Source: Trissonchulus latispiculum (taxonomy: Eukaryota > Nematoda > Enoplea > Enoplida > Ironidae). From it: a stretch of DNA of 64,000 bases. The translations under genes and the position numbers were made by a program. The notes beneath the pieces are model-generated. The model was not told the origin of the DNA. It saw nothing but the letters and a program-made list of their open reading frames with translations, and did no database searches. Location of the stretch: the NCBI GenBank assembly GCA_030248195.1, contig JASAND010024208.1, forward strand, positions 1 through 64,000, written 5' to 3'. How positions within the stretch are numbered: the stretch's first letter is position 1; every line of letters starts with the position of its first letter. This document shows positions 35,528 through 45,349 of this stretch, in pieces.

Positions 35528-37598
35528 GATTCCAGGCTGTTGTACATTTTACGGGGACAGAAACCCCTGCAGTACGTTAATTGCCCTTTTCCGTTAAGTC
35601 AAAACTCAGAGACAATGGAGTGCTGAGAATGGAAATGTCAAATACAATGACCTCAACTACTGTCACCATAAAATGACTGGAAAAGTAAAATCTGTCCCCG
35701 CACACTAAATAGACTTTGTGAAAATGACATTTTAGTAATTACACTGAGAAACGAACGACATGCTTAACTTACACAAATCCTGTTTTTCAAGGAAGATGCA
35801 CTAAAACTGTATATATAATAAAATCAAAACTTTGCATTACAAAATTTCCATTCAACTGAAAAAGTGACTGTTTCTCTGCATTCTGCATTATAAACCTTAT
35901 ATATTAATTAAGATTAAATAATTATTAAATAGAACTTCATTTTAAATATACAAACTTGTCAATAAATTGAAATTTAAGTGTTGAAAACTATTAACTTTAC
36001 TTAACGAAAGTTTTAAATTCTCCTAAACTCCATTTAGTATGCGGGGACAGATTTTACTTGCCTATTCATTTTACGGGGACAGTTGAGGTCATTGTCTTTG
36101 ACATTACCATTATAAGCTATCTATTGTCTCTGAGTTTCGACTGAAGGGGGGGCTACGAATTTCACTAAAAGTTCGATGTTGGAAAAGCTAGCTAGTCTTT
36201 TGCCACATAATAGTATTAGGTTTAGTGTAAAATAGTTTAAAGTTTGAAAGAATTCCATGCAGCGTAGCGTCCTGTGGAGCCATCAGAAGTAGGGTTGTCG
36301 GTCCAAATCTCGACATGACACGTTACACAAACTTCGCCTCGCCCTGATCGCTATGGGCAAGGTACGGCAGCCAAAATTTTCCAGAGATAGTTCTAACATA
36401 TAGTGCTTTAATATCGTGTAAAATAATCTCTAGACCATTGTATTATTTTCTGTGCGATACAATAAAAGTACGAAAAATAGGGTGTTGCAGGTCTATACGG
36501 GTGGGGATTAACTAATGTCTAATGAGCTGTGGTTTACCAAATGAACCCAACTTTGCTCCAATTGATACTCCAAGTATCTGTCTTAACTTATGTAAAAATG
36601 ACGTGATTTTGTTAACCCCTGCGTTCGCAGTGCTAGATTGCATTATCGATATTGTCTCTGTTATTGGTGCCATTTCGAAGATTTGAGTTAATTACTCCAA
36701 ATACTTTAACAGAATCGGCTGAAACTTTGCGCATTACAAGCCAGTGAGTGTGCCAAGATGTGCCGAAAGCTAGGTCACTAAACCTCGCTTCAATGTTTAG
36801 AAATGCTAGATAGATTGATTTCTCAAAGTATGGATGGCGATCGCTCCAAAAAACTCTAAGACAGTCACTGAACTAAAGAAGTGTCATATCGAAAAACGGA
36901 TTTCATATTCGGATTCAGCAGGTCAAATAATCCCTGTAAGCATTTTTTCGGAAAAATCGGAGACAAAAAATTTTTTGACCCCATTTTTACACCGCTTAGC
37001 TAGCTTTTCAGGCCTAAAAATAAGGGTAATTTCTTAACAAAAAGATTGCTAGCACACTAACCAGAAAACCAAAGCCCTCGAAACTCACAGACAGTTTGCC
37101 CCTATTAGAGCCTAATATTTGATAAAAAGCTGGGGTAGGCTAGGGGCTGTCAGTTTTATTAGATCGAAACGTCGCACGGTCACACCGCAACTTTTTGGTA
37201 AATTTCAAACTTTGAGCTGTTATAGCTGAAGAAGAAAGCAACGCTCGAAAGCCGGAATACTTTTAATGTTTAGTTCTAGTAACAGTTAACATTTGTGGCT
37301 GAAAGTTTCAGAATTGGTCAAACCGTTAATCCACCAGAGCTGAAATAAGCTTTTTGAAAAACCTCGCACCAAAATTTCGACTTTGGCGTAGTGCCAGAAT
37401 CGATGTGTGTTAGATATAATAATGCCCACTACGGACTATTTTACCTTGATATGTTAGCTAATCATACGCCAAGAGGTAGGTCTCTCTGAAGAAGTTGGTC
37501 AAAACCGTTCGTAGCCCCCCCCCCCCCCTTAAGTGGAAAAGGGCAATTAACGCACTGCAGAGGTTTCTGCCCCGTAAAATGCACAACAGCCGATTCCA
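35528..37598. mobile_element. DNA element GGCTGTTGTGCATTTTACGG, 7-bp TSD, nested
   Basis: GATTCCA at 35528-35534 and 37592-37598. Inverted termini of about 55 bp (GGCTGTTGT, TTTTACGGGG, GTTAATTGCCCTTTTCC). A second inverted pair lies inside (35598-36141: AAACTCAGAGACAATGG, AAATCTGTCCCCGC), followed by a copy of the GGGGG-CTACGAA repeat. Confidence 0.75.
36145..37532. mobile_element. Element GGGGGGGCTACGAA, nested copy
   Basis: Left end GGGGGGGCTACGAA (36145) faces right end TTCGTAGCCCCCC (about 37505-37528). A TTAA follows the right end and a TGAA precedes the left, so a TTAA target is plausible but mutated. The left part matches 27731-27910. No ORF of note. Confidence 0.6.
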
Positions 37599-37852
37599 GA
37601 TATTCAATTCAGTTGCTTTTCACTAAACTGCAGCCATGCTGAAATAGAAATAGTTAAACAGCTAAATATTTCCATTATTTTATTTTTGACCAAGATTTTG
37701 CCTTAGCGCATAATTAGCTGAAAGTGGGTTACGTGGGTCATGTAAATTTTGGCGGGTCACGGGTAAGGGGCAGGTGTGTAGGGTCAAGGGTACGCGGGCC
37801 ACGGATCGGTGCGGGTCAAACAGTTTGACCCACTTCCAGCTCTGAGGTCGAG

Positions 37853-38622
37853 TTAGTAGTTATAGTTGGGTTGTAGACAGGTTATAAATAGTTGTAGCTA
37901 TGAGGCGTTGCATAATTACACAACCATTCTTCCACTTTTGGGTTCCCCGGGCACTTTTCCTGACACCCACCTAAGTTTTTTCTTAGACCGAACTGTTCAG
38001 AGCTAGCGGACCACCACCAATTGGAAACGCATTTGAAATTTGCAATAGTATTTGACTTCTTATGGATGGAGAGACGGAAGATGACTTTTTACATTTCGGA
38101 AGCTCCGACTGCTGCTACTTCTTCGACCTGGGGATGGCTTTGGTCGATGAAAAGCTCAGTCGGTGGTGGTCTTAAATACTGGATGTATGCCAGCACAGCT
38201 AAGAAGCTTCTTTCTTACCCTGCAAGGTGATGCACTCTGGAGCTAGACTCGACTCCGAGTGCTCCAACCAGAACTGATCTAATGCTGAACCTGGCGATGG
38301 CTCCGAACAGCTTCACTTTTGTTCTTGGAACAATTAGCGACCAGTGTCTTTAATCCGGCCTGTTGCTCTTCGGTTTTGGAACGGCCAAGGAACAAAGCCT
38401 GGAAGTGACTCTATATTCTTAAACGTGACCGGTCTTGAAACGGCATTGGCATTGCAGGTCTTCAGACCAGGAGGTGGCCAGGGTCTTCTTTGTTCGAGCC
38501 GGAAGCGGCTTTGCAGTTTCCAACTCTAGCATTAGCAGTGTTTTATAGAGTCTGCTTTCTTCTCCCCTCATCGACTGAAAGATAAATATTGCGCCAAATG
38601 TTAGAGAGAGCAAAGAAAACAT
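37853..38622. other. Non-repeat-like stretch, no gene recognised
   Basis: Moderate GC with short frames on both strands (38021-38230, 38344-38529, 38419-38622), none with a recognisable motif or good splice sites. Confidence 0.3.
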
Positions 38623-38657
38623 GTCATTTCAGCAGAAATCAGATAATGCATTACTAC

Positions 38658-39648
38658 TTAAGGTGGTGATTCCTTTTGGTCACATATTGTTGGTTGGCGG
38701 CATAAATGAAGATGAAATTTGACGAAACTTTCCGAAATAAGTTCTTTTAGCGTTCTAACACCCTCCGCGCTAGCCCGTTTCAAAAATTCGAGATTTCCAG
38801 TCAGGGCGGTTTTTTCCAATTTCTGAAAGTTTGGCAGCAGCTACACAGTTATGAATATATTCATTCGAAAGATCTCATTGAGCTTCATATTTTTGCTTTT
38901 TAAAGCAACTTTCTATCTTTTCACTACCGTGAGATATAGCCGATTTTCTTGTTTTGGCGTCGAAAACTTGTCATTTTTGCAGAAATCAAATAATCCAATA
39001 TTTCTTGAACTACGCAAGCCGTAAAATCAAACTAAGGGCATCGATATGAAGGTCTCACAGTGACAAATTATCCGACGCATGATCGTCTTCCAACTGCTAT
39101 CCTGTAGGCTGCTATCATAAAAAATGTAGTTTTTGCAAAAACACGACCAATTTTTTTCCAAAGATTATGGAGCATTCACCATGCAAGCTGGAGGGCTGCT
39201 ACTTACCTTAATACGTTCTGCACAAATATACCCAGGGACGATTTTTTAGTTGCCCCGATTGCTGCTTTCTAGCTAAAGTAATCGCTTGACAAATTTGGAA
39301 AAAGTAGGCAAAACACAGGTTACGCACACATTTCAGCTTATTTCTCTGCAACGAAGAGCGATTTCACAATAACTAAAAAATCGTCCCCAGCTATTTGATG
39401 GAGGTATCGAATGATATAACCGATGTCTCGCGAACAAATTTACTTGAGTCTGCAAAAATTCTGGAAAATTATACTTCTTCTAAAATGCGTTAAAAATATT
39501 TTAGAAAAGCAACATTAGTTTCATGGCATGCATTGAAAAGAGAAAATGTCAAGCTACATTTTGATATAAAAACGGCTTCTTAACTCCAAGTAATGAATGA
39601 GTAGTAATGGTGCAAACTTTATGTGACCAAAGGGAATCACCACCTTAA
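38658..39648. mobile_element. TTAA element family GGTGGTGATTCC, copy 2, complete
   Basis: TTAA at 38658-38661 and 39645-39648. Inverted termini GGTGGTGATTCC...TTGGTCACATA on the left and TATGTGACCAAAGGGAATCA on the right. 983 bp, no ORF. It sits inside a third, more diverged family copy: the left flank (GCAGAAATCAGATAATG, 38630) and the right flank (CTACGCCAGTCGTAAAATTA, 39650) are adjacent in the family sequence. Confidence 0.85.
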
Positions 39649-40432
39649 GCTACGCCAGTCGTAAAATTAAACTAAGATGTGAATTTGAATGTCTCACTGA
39701 GGCCAATTATCGGAGGCATAATCATACATTAACACGGAGCTTTTTAGTCTCTTTTTAGTGGCCCCGATTGCTGTATTCTAGCTAAAGTAGTCACTTGCCA
39801 AAGTTGAGAAAAGTAGGCAAGATCCAGGGGCCCGTTGCATAAAAATGATAAGTTATAAGTTAATTAGTTCATAAGTTCATAAGTTAATATGTCATATACA
39901 ATAAGTAGAGGTGTTGCATAAAATTTTATTGTAATAAGCGATTATTTCATAAGCAGTTCTGAATTATAATAAGTGAAAAGTCATAAGTTCCACTGAAAAT
40001 ACTGGCTACTTATTACAATATGTTTCAGTTCTATGAAGAGCAATGCAGTTAGTTTCGGAGCAGTAAATGAAAAAGTATCACAAACTTTAAGAACACACGT
40101 TTTCACAAAAACTTTAGGACTAAAAATTGTGGTTATTAATGTAATTGTGTAAAATGCGCAGGCTATGTAATGACGGATCGTTGGCTTTGTCGGTTTCTCA
40201 GTCTTCAGAATTTTCTTTACGCAGTAACGGAATGTGGAATTTTCTTCGTTGATATTACACTATAGCTAAGTATTCCGTCTTGGCACTTCAAATACTTGCT
40301 GCTAATAAAGCAGAATAAACTGTAAATCTTGAAGGGAGACCACTTTGAGCATTTCTACCGATATTGCAACCGTTCAGAAAAGTCTAAATATCCGTTTTCT
40401 GCACATTTCTTGTAATAAAACTAATACAATAA

Positions 40433-40624
40433 AAATGCAATTTTCAGATTAAGTGACTTCCCCCGAAAGGCCGTATGCAAATGAGCAGCTAATTTGCATA
40501 TTTTTCTTTACCACTATAAATAAGAGATTCTCTGTAAGCTAAACGCACACGCGCAAAAATTCAGGCGATTCAACTGATTGTGTATCTATATTTACCACCA
40601 AATTTTTTTCCGTTACTTGGTACA
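40433..40624 (+). repeat. Split direct repeat A1 with promoter-like motif
   Basis: Matches A2 (43571-43761), from AATGCAATTTTCAG to CCGTTACTTGGTAC. It contains two ATTTGCAT/ATGCAAAT octamer-like motifs and CTATAAATAAGAG (about 40513), a TATA-like promoter about 150 bp before the gag ATG. Confidence 0.9.
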
Positions 40625-40662
40625 CATATTTTGCCGTGTATGCACTTTTATCGGTTCTTTAT

Positions 40663-41482
40663 ATGTCTACTGAGCCTCAATCTGCTCCTTCATCAGGTCT
40701 CTCCGAGGAACGCATTCTCGAGATTATAAATTCAGCCATCTCTCAGAAACAATCCTTGCAATCTTTGCCTGCCCTTCCGCCGAGGCTTGAATCAAAAGGC
40801 CTCCAGCACCAAGCTGACACTTTGTTTGAAATCGACCGCCAGCTGCACCGCATTGCTACTGCCATTCAACTCGACTCCAATACAGTTGACGGTGATACGA
40901 TCCTCGACGCGACCACCAAAGCGCAGAAGCTAATACAGGACCGGCAAAAGCTGCTACGCATTGCTGACCAAGGAGGCTGGACAGCTGTAAAAAAGTATCA
41001 AGGCGCGGTTGATCTAGGTGACGACCCAAGCGACTGTAGTAAGTCTGTTTTCTACTTTTTCTTTTCCTGGTATATCTCTCCTGTTGACAATTAGAACGTT
41101 TTCAATCTCTAATTTTTTTTTTATTTCTCCTTTACCTCTTTCTGTTCTCTTAAAGGTACATAATGTAAACTAGACATTATTTGTTCCAGAAAAGATTCAA
41201 AAAGCCCTTGACCAGTCTAAAGCCGAATCAACAGCCAGACAGACTCAACGCTATGTCCGGCCTTCCCCGTACGCATGGCCTCCACGGTTCCAAATGGCGC
41301 CTCGTTTCCTGCAAGAGACCGGCCCCCGGCCCCTTATGTCGGGCGCCTTCCCCCAAAAGATGGCGTTTAACAACCCGCGCCAGTTCCACCAGTGTAACGG
41401 CTGCGGGCGATACGGACACTGGCAACGCGAATGCCCATTCAGGAGCCAGTCTGAGCAACCGCATTCCTCCTCAAAGCAGTGA
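40663..41482 (+). CDS. Gag-like ORF1 with zinc knuckle, spliced
   Basis: Seen: ATG at 40663; exon 1 ends 41038 at a strong donor (GTAAGT); exon 2 starts 41190 after TTTGTTCCAG; the frame joins exactly (Cys-Lys-Lys-Ile) and stops at 41482. About 223 residues. The N-terminal half is helical (ILEIINSAISQKQSLQSL, QLHRIATAIQLD, AQKLIQDRQKLLRIADQ). A C-terminal CCHC zinc knuckle, CNGCGRYGHWQREC, is followed by a Ser/Gln tail. Known: this is the layout of retrotransposon Gag proteins, which bind element RNA. Without splicing, the frame reaches a stop at 41094 and loses the zinc knuckle, so splicing is functionally meaningful. ORF1 exon 2 overlaps the pol frame. Upstream GTG codons from 40636 are not needed. 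Confidence 0.8.
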
Positions 41483-43097
41483 TGCCTCACAACTCATTAT
41501 CGAAGGTAAACGGTTTTTTCGTCACCTTAACAGTTCCGCAACTTTGACCATAAAGGGTAACTTGCGCAGAAACCTAGAGAATTGGAGGTTAATTACTTCG
41601 GACCCTTTCGTCCTTGATATGGTCAAAAATGGATTTAAAATACCTTTTAAAACTTCCCCCGTTTCTGCCTGTTTTCCAAATAATGCTTCGGCTATACAGG
41701 AAAAAGTTTTTGTCGCAGAAACAATTTCTGACCTGCTTAAAAATGGTTTTGTTAAAGAATTGACACACCCCCCCAAAATTATTAGCCCCCTGTCCGCAAC
41801 TTTTTCAGGTGGCAAGAAGCGGTTCATTCTAGACTTGCGCTACTTAAACTCTCATACTTCCCCTCCAAAGTTTAAATTGGAAGATATCCGTATAGCACTA
41901 GCTTACGTTCAAAAAGGTGGATATATGTGCAATTTCGACATAAAGTCAGGTTATTATCACTTAGATGTGCATGAAAGTTTCCAAGAATATCTCGGTTTTG
42001 CCTGGCGTTTTGAAGACAAGCTGCGTTTCTTCGTTTTTACGGTCCTACCTTTCGGCTTGGCCCTGGGCCCTTTCTTGTTTACCAAGCTCCTCCGACCCGT
42101 CATTGCTCACTGGCGCTCACAAGGAAAGAAAGTAACTATTTACCTTGATGATGGTTTTATTACCGAGGAGTCACACGAAAAGTGTGCTGTCTCCGCTAAT
42201 TCGTGTCGTGCCGACCTGCAAGCCCTGGGCTTTTTCGAGAATGAAAAGTGTCACTGGTCACCCACCCAGCGATTGAAACACCTGGGTTGGATTATTGATT
42301 TATCTGAGTTTCAGCTGGAAATTCCGCCATCGAAAATTGAAAAATGTTATACGGCCCTTTCTTTCATACTCTCGCAAGACAAGGTCTCAGCCAGGCAGTT
42401 GTCGAAAATAACTGGCTTACTAATTTCGTTTAACCTGGTATACGGTTCAGTGACATCGCTCTTGACGCGTGCTTTATATCAGCAAATCGCCCTCGCCCAA
42501 AGATGGGATGCAAAAGCGCACCTATCAACAGAAGCTCTTTTTGAACTCTTGTTTTGGCACAAAAATCTCCGCTCCCTCCCCCTACAAAAGTTACTGACCT
42601 ACACATTGCCCCAGGTTCTCATTTGCACTGACGCATCAGACATTGGTGGGTCCGCAGTCCTCCAAGGAAACCAGGCATCAGCTGAACTTTTTAATTGGGA
42701 CGCGTCTGAAAAATACTCGTCCTCTACCTATCGGGAAATTAGAACCATTGAGTTCGGGCTTCAAGCTTTTCTAAATGAAGTAAAAGGCAAAACTGTTAAA
42801 GTCTTCACAGATAATACCGCCGTTTGTTCAATCATTCGAAAAGGCAGTGCCAAATGCCATCTCCAAGCGGTGGCACTGAGAATTTATCTTTTCTGCGCTA
42901 CTAATTTAATAAGACTTGAAGTTGAATGGATACCGCGAGCAAATAACACAGTTGCTGATTCCTTTAGCAGAGTTGCAGATTGGGATGACTGGAGCGTGTC
43001 TGAGTTTGTTTTCAAGGTTTTAAATTCTGAATGGGGGCCCTTTACTGTAGATCGCTTTGCAAGCCCTCAAAATTCCAAACTGCCCCGTTTCAATTAA
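41253..43097 (+). CDS. Pol: reverse transcriptase and RNase H
   Basis: The frame is open from 41181; the first ATG is 41253, inside the gag overlap. Numbering is from 41181. A DIRS-type lead-in (LENWRLITSDPFVLDMVKNG, about 130-150) precedes the RT fingers and palm (NFDIKSGYYHLDVH; LPFGLALGPFLFTKL; catalytic TIYLDDGF at about 320). RNase H follows at about 490-600 (ICTDASDIGGSAVLQG, REIRTIEFGLQAF, VFTDNTAVCSIIRKG, WIPRANNTVADSFSR). The tail GPFTVDRFASPQNSKLPRFN is typical of the group. The reaction is copying element RNA to DNA and removing the RNA template. Odd: the frame ends in TAA at 43095-43097 in the middle of a conserved stretch, and the same frame stays open to 43442 with further family-like sequence, so this copy has lost its last 115 or so codons or needs readthrough. 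How translation of pol starts is unclear. Confidence 0.88.
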   Translation: MSGLPRTHGLHGSKWRLVSCKRPAPGPLCRAPSPKRWRLTTRASSTSVTAAGDTDTGNANAHSGASLSNRIPPQSSDASQLIIEGKRFFRHLNSSATLTIKGNLRRNLENWRLITSDPFVLDMVKNGFKIPFKTSPVSACFPNNASAIQEKVFVAETISDLLKNGFVKELTHPPKIISPLSATFSGGKKRFILDLRYLNSHTSPPKFKLEDIRIALAYVQKGGYMCNFDIKSGYYHLDVHESFQEYLGFAWRFEDKLRFFVFTVLPFGLALGPFLFTKLLRPVIAHWRSQGKKVTIYLDDGFITEESHEKCAVSANSCRADLQALGFFENEKCHWSPTQRLKHLGWIIDLSEFQLEIPPSKIEKCYTALSFILSQDKVSARQLSKITGLLISFNLVYGSVTSLLTRALYQQIALAQRWDAKAHLSTEALFELLFWHKNLRSLPLQKLLTYTLPQVLICTDASDIGGSAVLQGNQASAELFNWDASEKYSSSTYREIRTIEFGLQAFLNEVKGKTVKVFTDNTAVCSIIRKGSAKCHLQAVALRIYLFCATNLIRLEVEWIPRANNTVADSFSRVADWDDWSVSEFVFKVLNSEWGPFTVDRFASPQNSKLPRFN

Positions 43098-43442
43098 AAA
43101 TTTTGGTTTCCCAACTCTGAAAAGGTTGATGCTTTCTCCAGCAACTGGCATGGAGAAAATAACTGGCTTTGCCCACCACTCCACCTCATTCCGCGTGCTC
43201 TCCAGCATTTAAAAGTCAGTAAAGCAAAAGGTACCCTAATCTCCCCCTTTTGGCGTTCTGCTTTTTTCTGGCCTTGTATTTTAGGATTCAGAACTACCTG
43301 GCCCCACTGTTTCAAAGGTTGTTGCTTGTTTGCCCCACGTAACGACCTCATATTGCCTGGTACACAGGACGCCGGAGTTTTCGGGCCCGCTTTTCCTTCG
43401 CCTCTAATCGCCAACTGTTTTGATTTCACAGAACTGTCCTAG
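43098..43442 (+). pseudogene. C-terminal pol extension beyond an in-frame stop
   Basis: It continues the pol frame for 114 codons to TAG at 43440-43442. It contains KVDAFSSNWHGENNWLCPP and LISPFWRSAFFWPCIL, the conserved post-RNase H segment of DIRS-like Pol proteins. Only one stop codon separates it from the main ORF. Confidence 0.7.
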
Positions 43443-43505
43443 CTTTGTTTTTGGTTTTGCCCAGCCAACAGGAAGGAGACCTTTTGCCCTTTGTAATTCG
43501 CATAT

Positions 43506-43761
43506 TAGCCTGTTTCTTATTGTTCACTGTTTTGAAAATACAAGTTATTTCGAAATGACATGTAGAAATAAATGCAATTTTCAGATTAAGTGACTTCCCC
43601 CGAAAGGCCGTATGCAAATGAGCAGCTAATTTGCATATTTTTCTTTACCACTATAAATAAGAGATTCTCTGTAAGCTAAACGCACACGCGCAAAAATTCA
43701 GGCGATTCAACTGATTGTGTATCTATATTTACCACCAAATTTTTTTCCGTTGCTCGGTACC
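43506..43761 (+). repeat. Internal split repeats B1 and A2
   Basis: B1 (43506-43571, TAGCCTGTTTCTTATTG to GTAGAAATAA) is directly fused to A2 (43571-43761). The fused B1A2 junction is what a circularised A...B end pair would produce, as expected for this retrotransposon order. A2 brings a second copy of the TATA-like motif just before the recombinase gene. Confidence 0.9.
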
Positions 43762-43834
43762 CACGAACCTCGAATTAACAAGCTCTAATTTAACAGAAAC
43801 AAACGCAACACTGTTTGTTGTTTTTTATTTACAG

Positions 43835-44817
43835 GTATAAAAGAAATTTTTTCCGCCTCCTTTGTGTGGCCTACCACTTCGGCAACACCAGACGCAACAC
43901 AGCTTTTTGACTTCATCATCGGCGGAAAAGCCCCCTCTACACAAAAGCAGTACGTCTCGGCCCTAAAACTTTTCCAGTCCTGGTGTGCGTCACGTGATTT
44001 AGAGTGGTTGCCTTGCCGCCCATTGACCTTACTCCAGTATCTTCATCACCTGTGCCAATCGCGAAGGTCCGGTTCCAACATCAAGGTCATCTGGAGTGCT
44101 ATCTCCTGGGCACATACCCTGTCGTATCTGGACTCCCCAACACAGTCGGGTGTCGCTAAGATCGCACTAGAGGCGTCTCTCAGAAACTCTTCCGCCTCAC
44201 CAAAGCTAAATCCTCCCGCATCAAAGTTCCATGTGGAGACGCTGCTACACTATCTCACAGCGCAGCCTTGCTTCAAGAACCTGCGCCTCGCCCTGCTTCT
44301 CACCCTGCTCTATTATGGTTTTCTCAGAGCTTCAGAAGCCCTGAACCTCCAGCACAAAGATGTCATTCTTGACACAAATGCCATTCTAGTAACTATAAGA
44401 AAATCAAAAACTGATCAACTAGGACACTCAGCCTTGGTGACCGTGGCCGCCGGCTCTGGCCCTATTTCACCTGGGACTCTGCTCCGCCTATACCTATCAC
44501 AGCTACCTGCTGACAATTTGTCACCAAACCGCCCTTTTCTTCCGGCCATGCGCGGAAGCGTCTTTACTTCTGCCCAGATGTCCTACGCTTCGGCCAGAAA
44601 GGAACTGGCCCGAGCTCTTGTCGAAACAAAAATCTCCGAAAATCTTACCCTCCACTGCTTCCGTGCCGGAGCAGCAACAGCAGCGGTTGCCCACGGTGTG
44701 GCACCACATCTCCTTTTACGTCATGGACGTTGGAAAACAGAACAAACACTATATAATCACTACGTGAAACCTACGCAACATGAACTTCTGCAGCCCTCAA
44801 CTTCACTACTCTGCTAG
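43835..44817 (+). CDS. Tyrosine recombinase (integrase) of the retrotransposon
   Basis: Seen: an open exon following a good acceptor (TTTTTTATTTACAG at 43834); about 327 residues; no ATG at the beginning, so the start must come from splicing. Phage-integrase-type fold: an N-terminal SAM-like core-binding part (STQKQYVSALKLFQSWC, TLLQYLHHLCQS), then a catalytic domain with arginine in GFLRASEALNL, lysine in the KSKTDQLG beta-turn, H-x-x-R in LTLHCFRAG, histidine/tryptophan in RHGRWKTEQ, and the nucleophile tyrosine in LYNHYVKPT. All expected catalytic residues are present. Known: this enzyme integrates the circular DNA copy. The acceptor phase (two bases before a codon boundary) matches the gag exon-1 donor at 41039, so a gag-leader/recombinase fusion by alternative splicing is possible. 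It lies between repeats A2 and B2. Confidence 0.88.
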
Positions 44818-44864
44818 CCTAACCATTCTTTCTTTCTTTCGCCTGTATGTTTTCATGCGCGCCC

Positions 44865-44931
44865 TAGCCTGTTTCTTATTGTTCACTGTTTTGAAAATAA
44901 AAGTTATTTCGAAATGACATGTAGAAATAAC
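44865..44931 (+). repeat. Terminal split direct repeat B2
   Basis: Repeats B1 with about one mismatch and ends the element. The A/T-rich carrier MITE resumes at CTTGGGATTTTATTGC. Confidence 0.88.
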
Positions 44932-45349
44932 TTGGGATTTTATTGCAAATTCGCTTATTTTAATAAGATCTTTCTCATAAGTTAATAGTTATTGCGAACT
45001 TTTATGCAACGCTCGCTTATGAAATTTACTTATTTTAATTCAAAAATCGCTTATTTTAATAAGTCGCTTATGACTTATTAGATTATGACTTTTATGCAAC
45101 GCAAATTCGCTAATTGTATATGACTTATTGGACTTATTAACTTATTGTAATTTTTATGCAACGGGCCCCAGGTTGCGCTGACATTTTAGCTAATTTCTCT
45201 ATAACCAAGAACTCCTTCGTAATTATTAAAAAAGGGCCACAACTATTTGATAGAAGTATCTAATGATGTAACCGATGCCTCAGGACAAAATTTACTTCAG
45301 CCTGCAAAAAATCTGAAAAATTGCATATATTCAAAAATCTGTTCAAAAA

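Larger units (their letters stand above)
33970..37852. mobile_element. hAT-like element with GCGGGTCA-word termini, host of nested insertions
   Basis: Terminal inverted repeat CAGAGCTGGAAG at 33978 and CTTCCAGCTCTG ending at 37844. Flanks AGGTAGAG and AGGTCGAG match at 7 of 8 bases (TSD). Inside both ends are GGGTCACGGGTA/GCGGGTCAA words. A CAGAG start with an 8-bp duplication is the hAT signature. Two complete elements (34320-35380, 35535-37591) lie within it. No transposase ORF. Confidence 0.75.
40433..44931 (+). mobile_element. PAT-like DIRS-order tyrosine-recombinase retrotransposon
   Basis: About 4.5 kb with split direct repeats in the order A1 (40433-40624), gag and pol genes, B1-A2 fused (43506-43761), recombinase gene, B2 (44865-44931). 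A copies are nearly identical over about 190 bp; B copies differ at about one base in 66. It carries a zinc-knuckle gag-like ORF, RT/RNase H and a tyrosine recombinase. Known: DIRS-order elements integrate by a tyrosine recombinase through a circular intermediate, without target duplication. No duplication is seen here. Intact repeats and long ORFs suggest recent activity. Confidence 0.93.
39824..45172. mobile_element. MITE GGCCCGTTGCATAAAA with ATAAGT-word ends, carrying a retrotransposon
   Basis: Left end GGCCCGTTGCATAAAA (39829) and right end TTTTATGCAACGGGCC (45167) are perfect inverts. The flanking CCAGG (39824-39828, 45168-45172) is a 3-5 bp duplication, ambiguous because it merges with terminal G/C. 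Two family copies at 27.0 and 39.3 kb show the same site unoccupied (CACAGGTTACGC). The ends are packed with TAAGT/ACTTA words and a repeated GTTGCATAAAA. The PAT/DIRS element occupies its middle. Confidence 0.8.
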
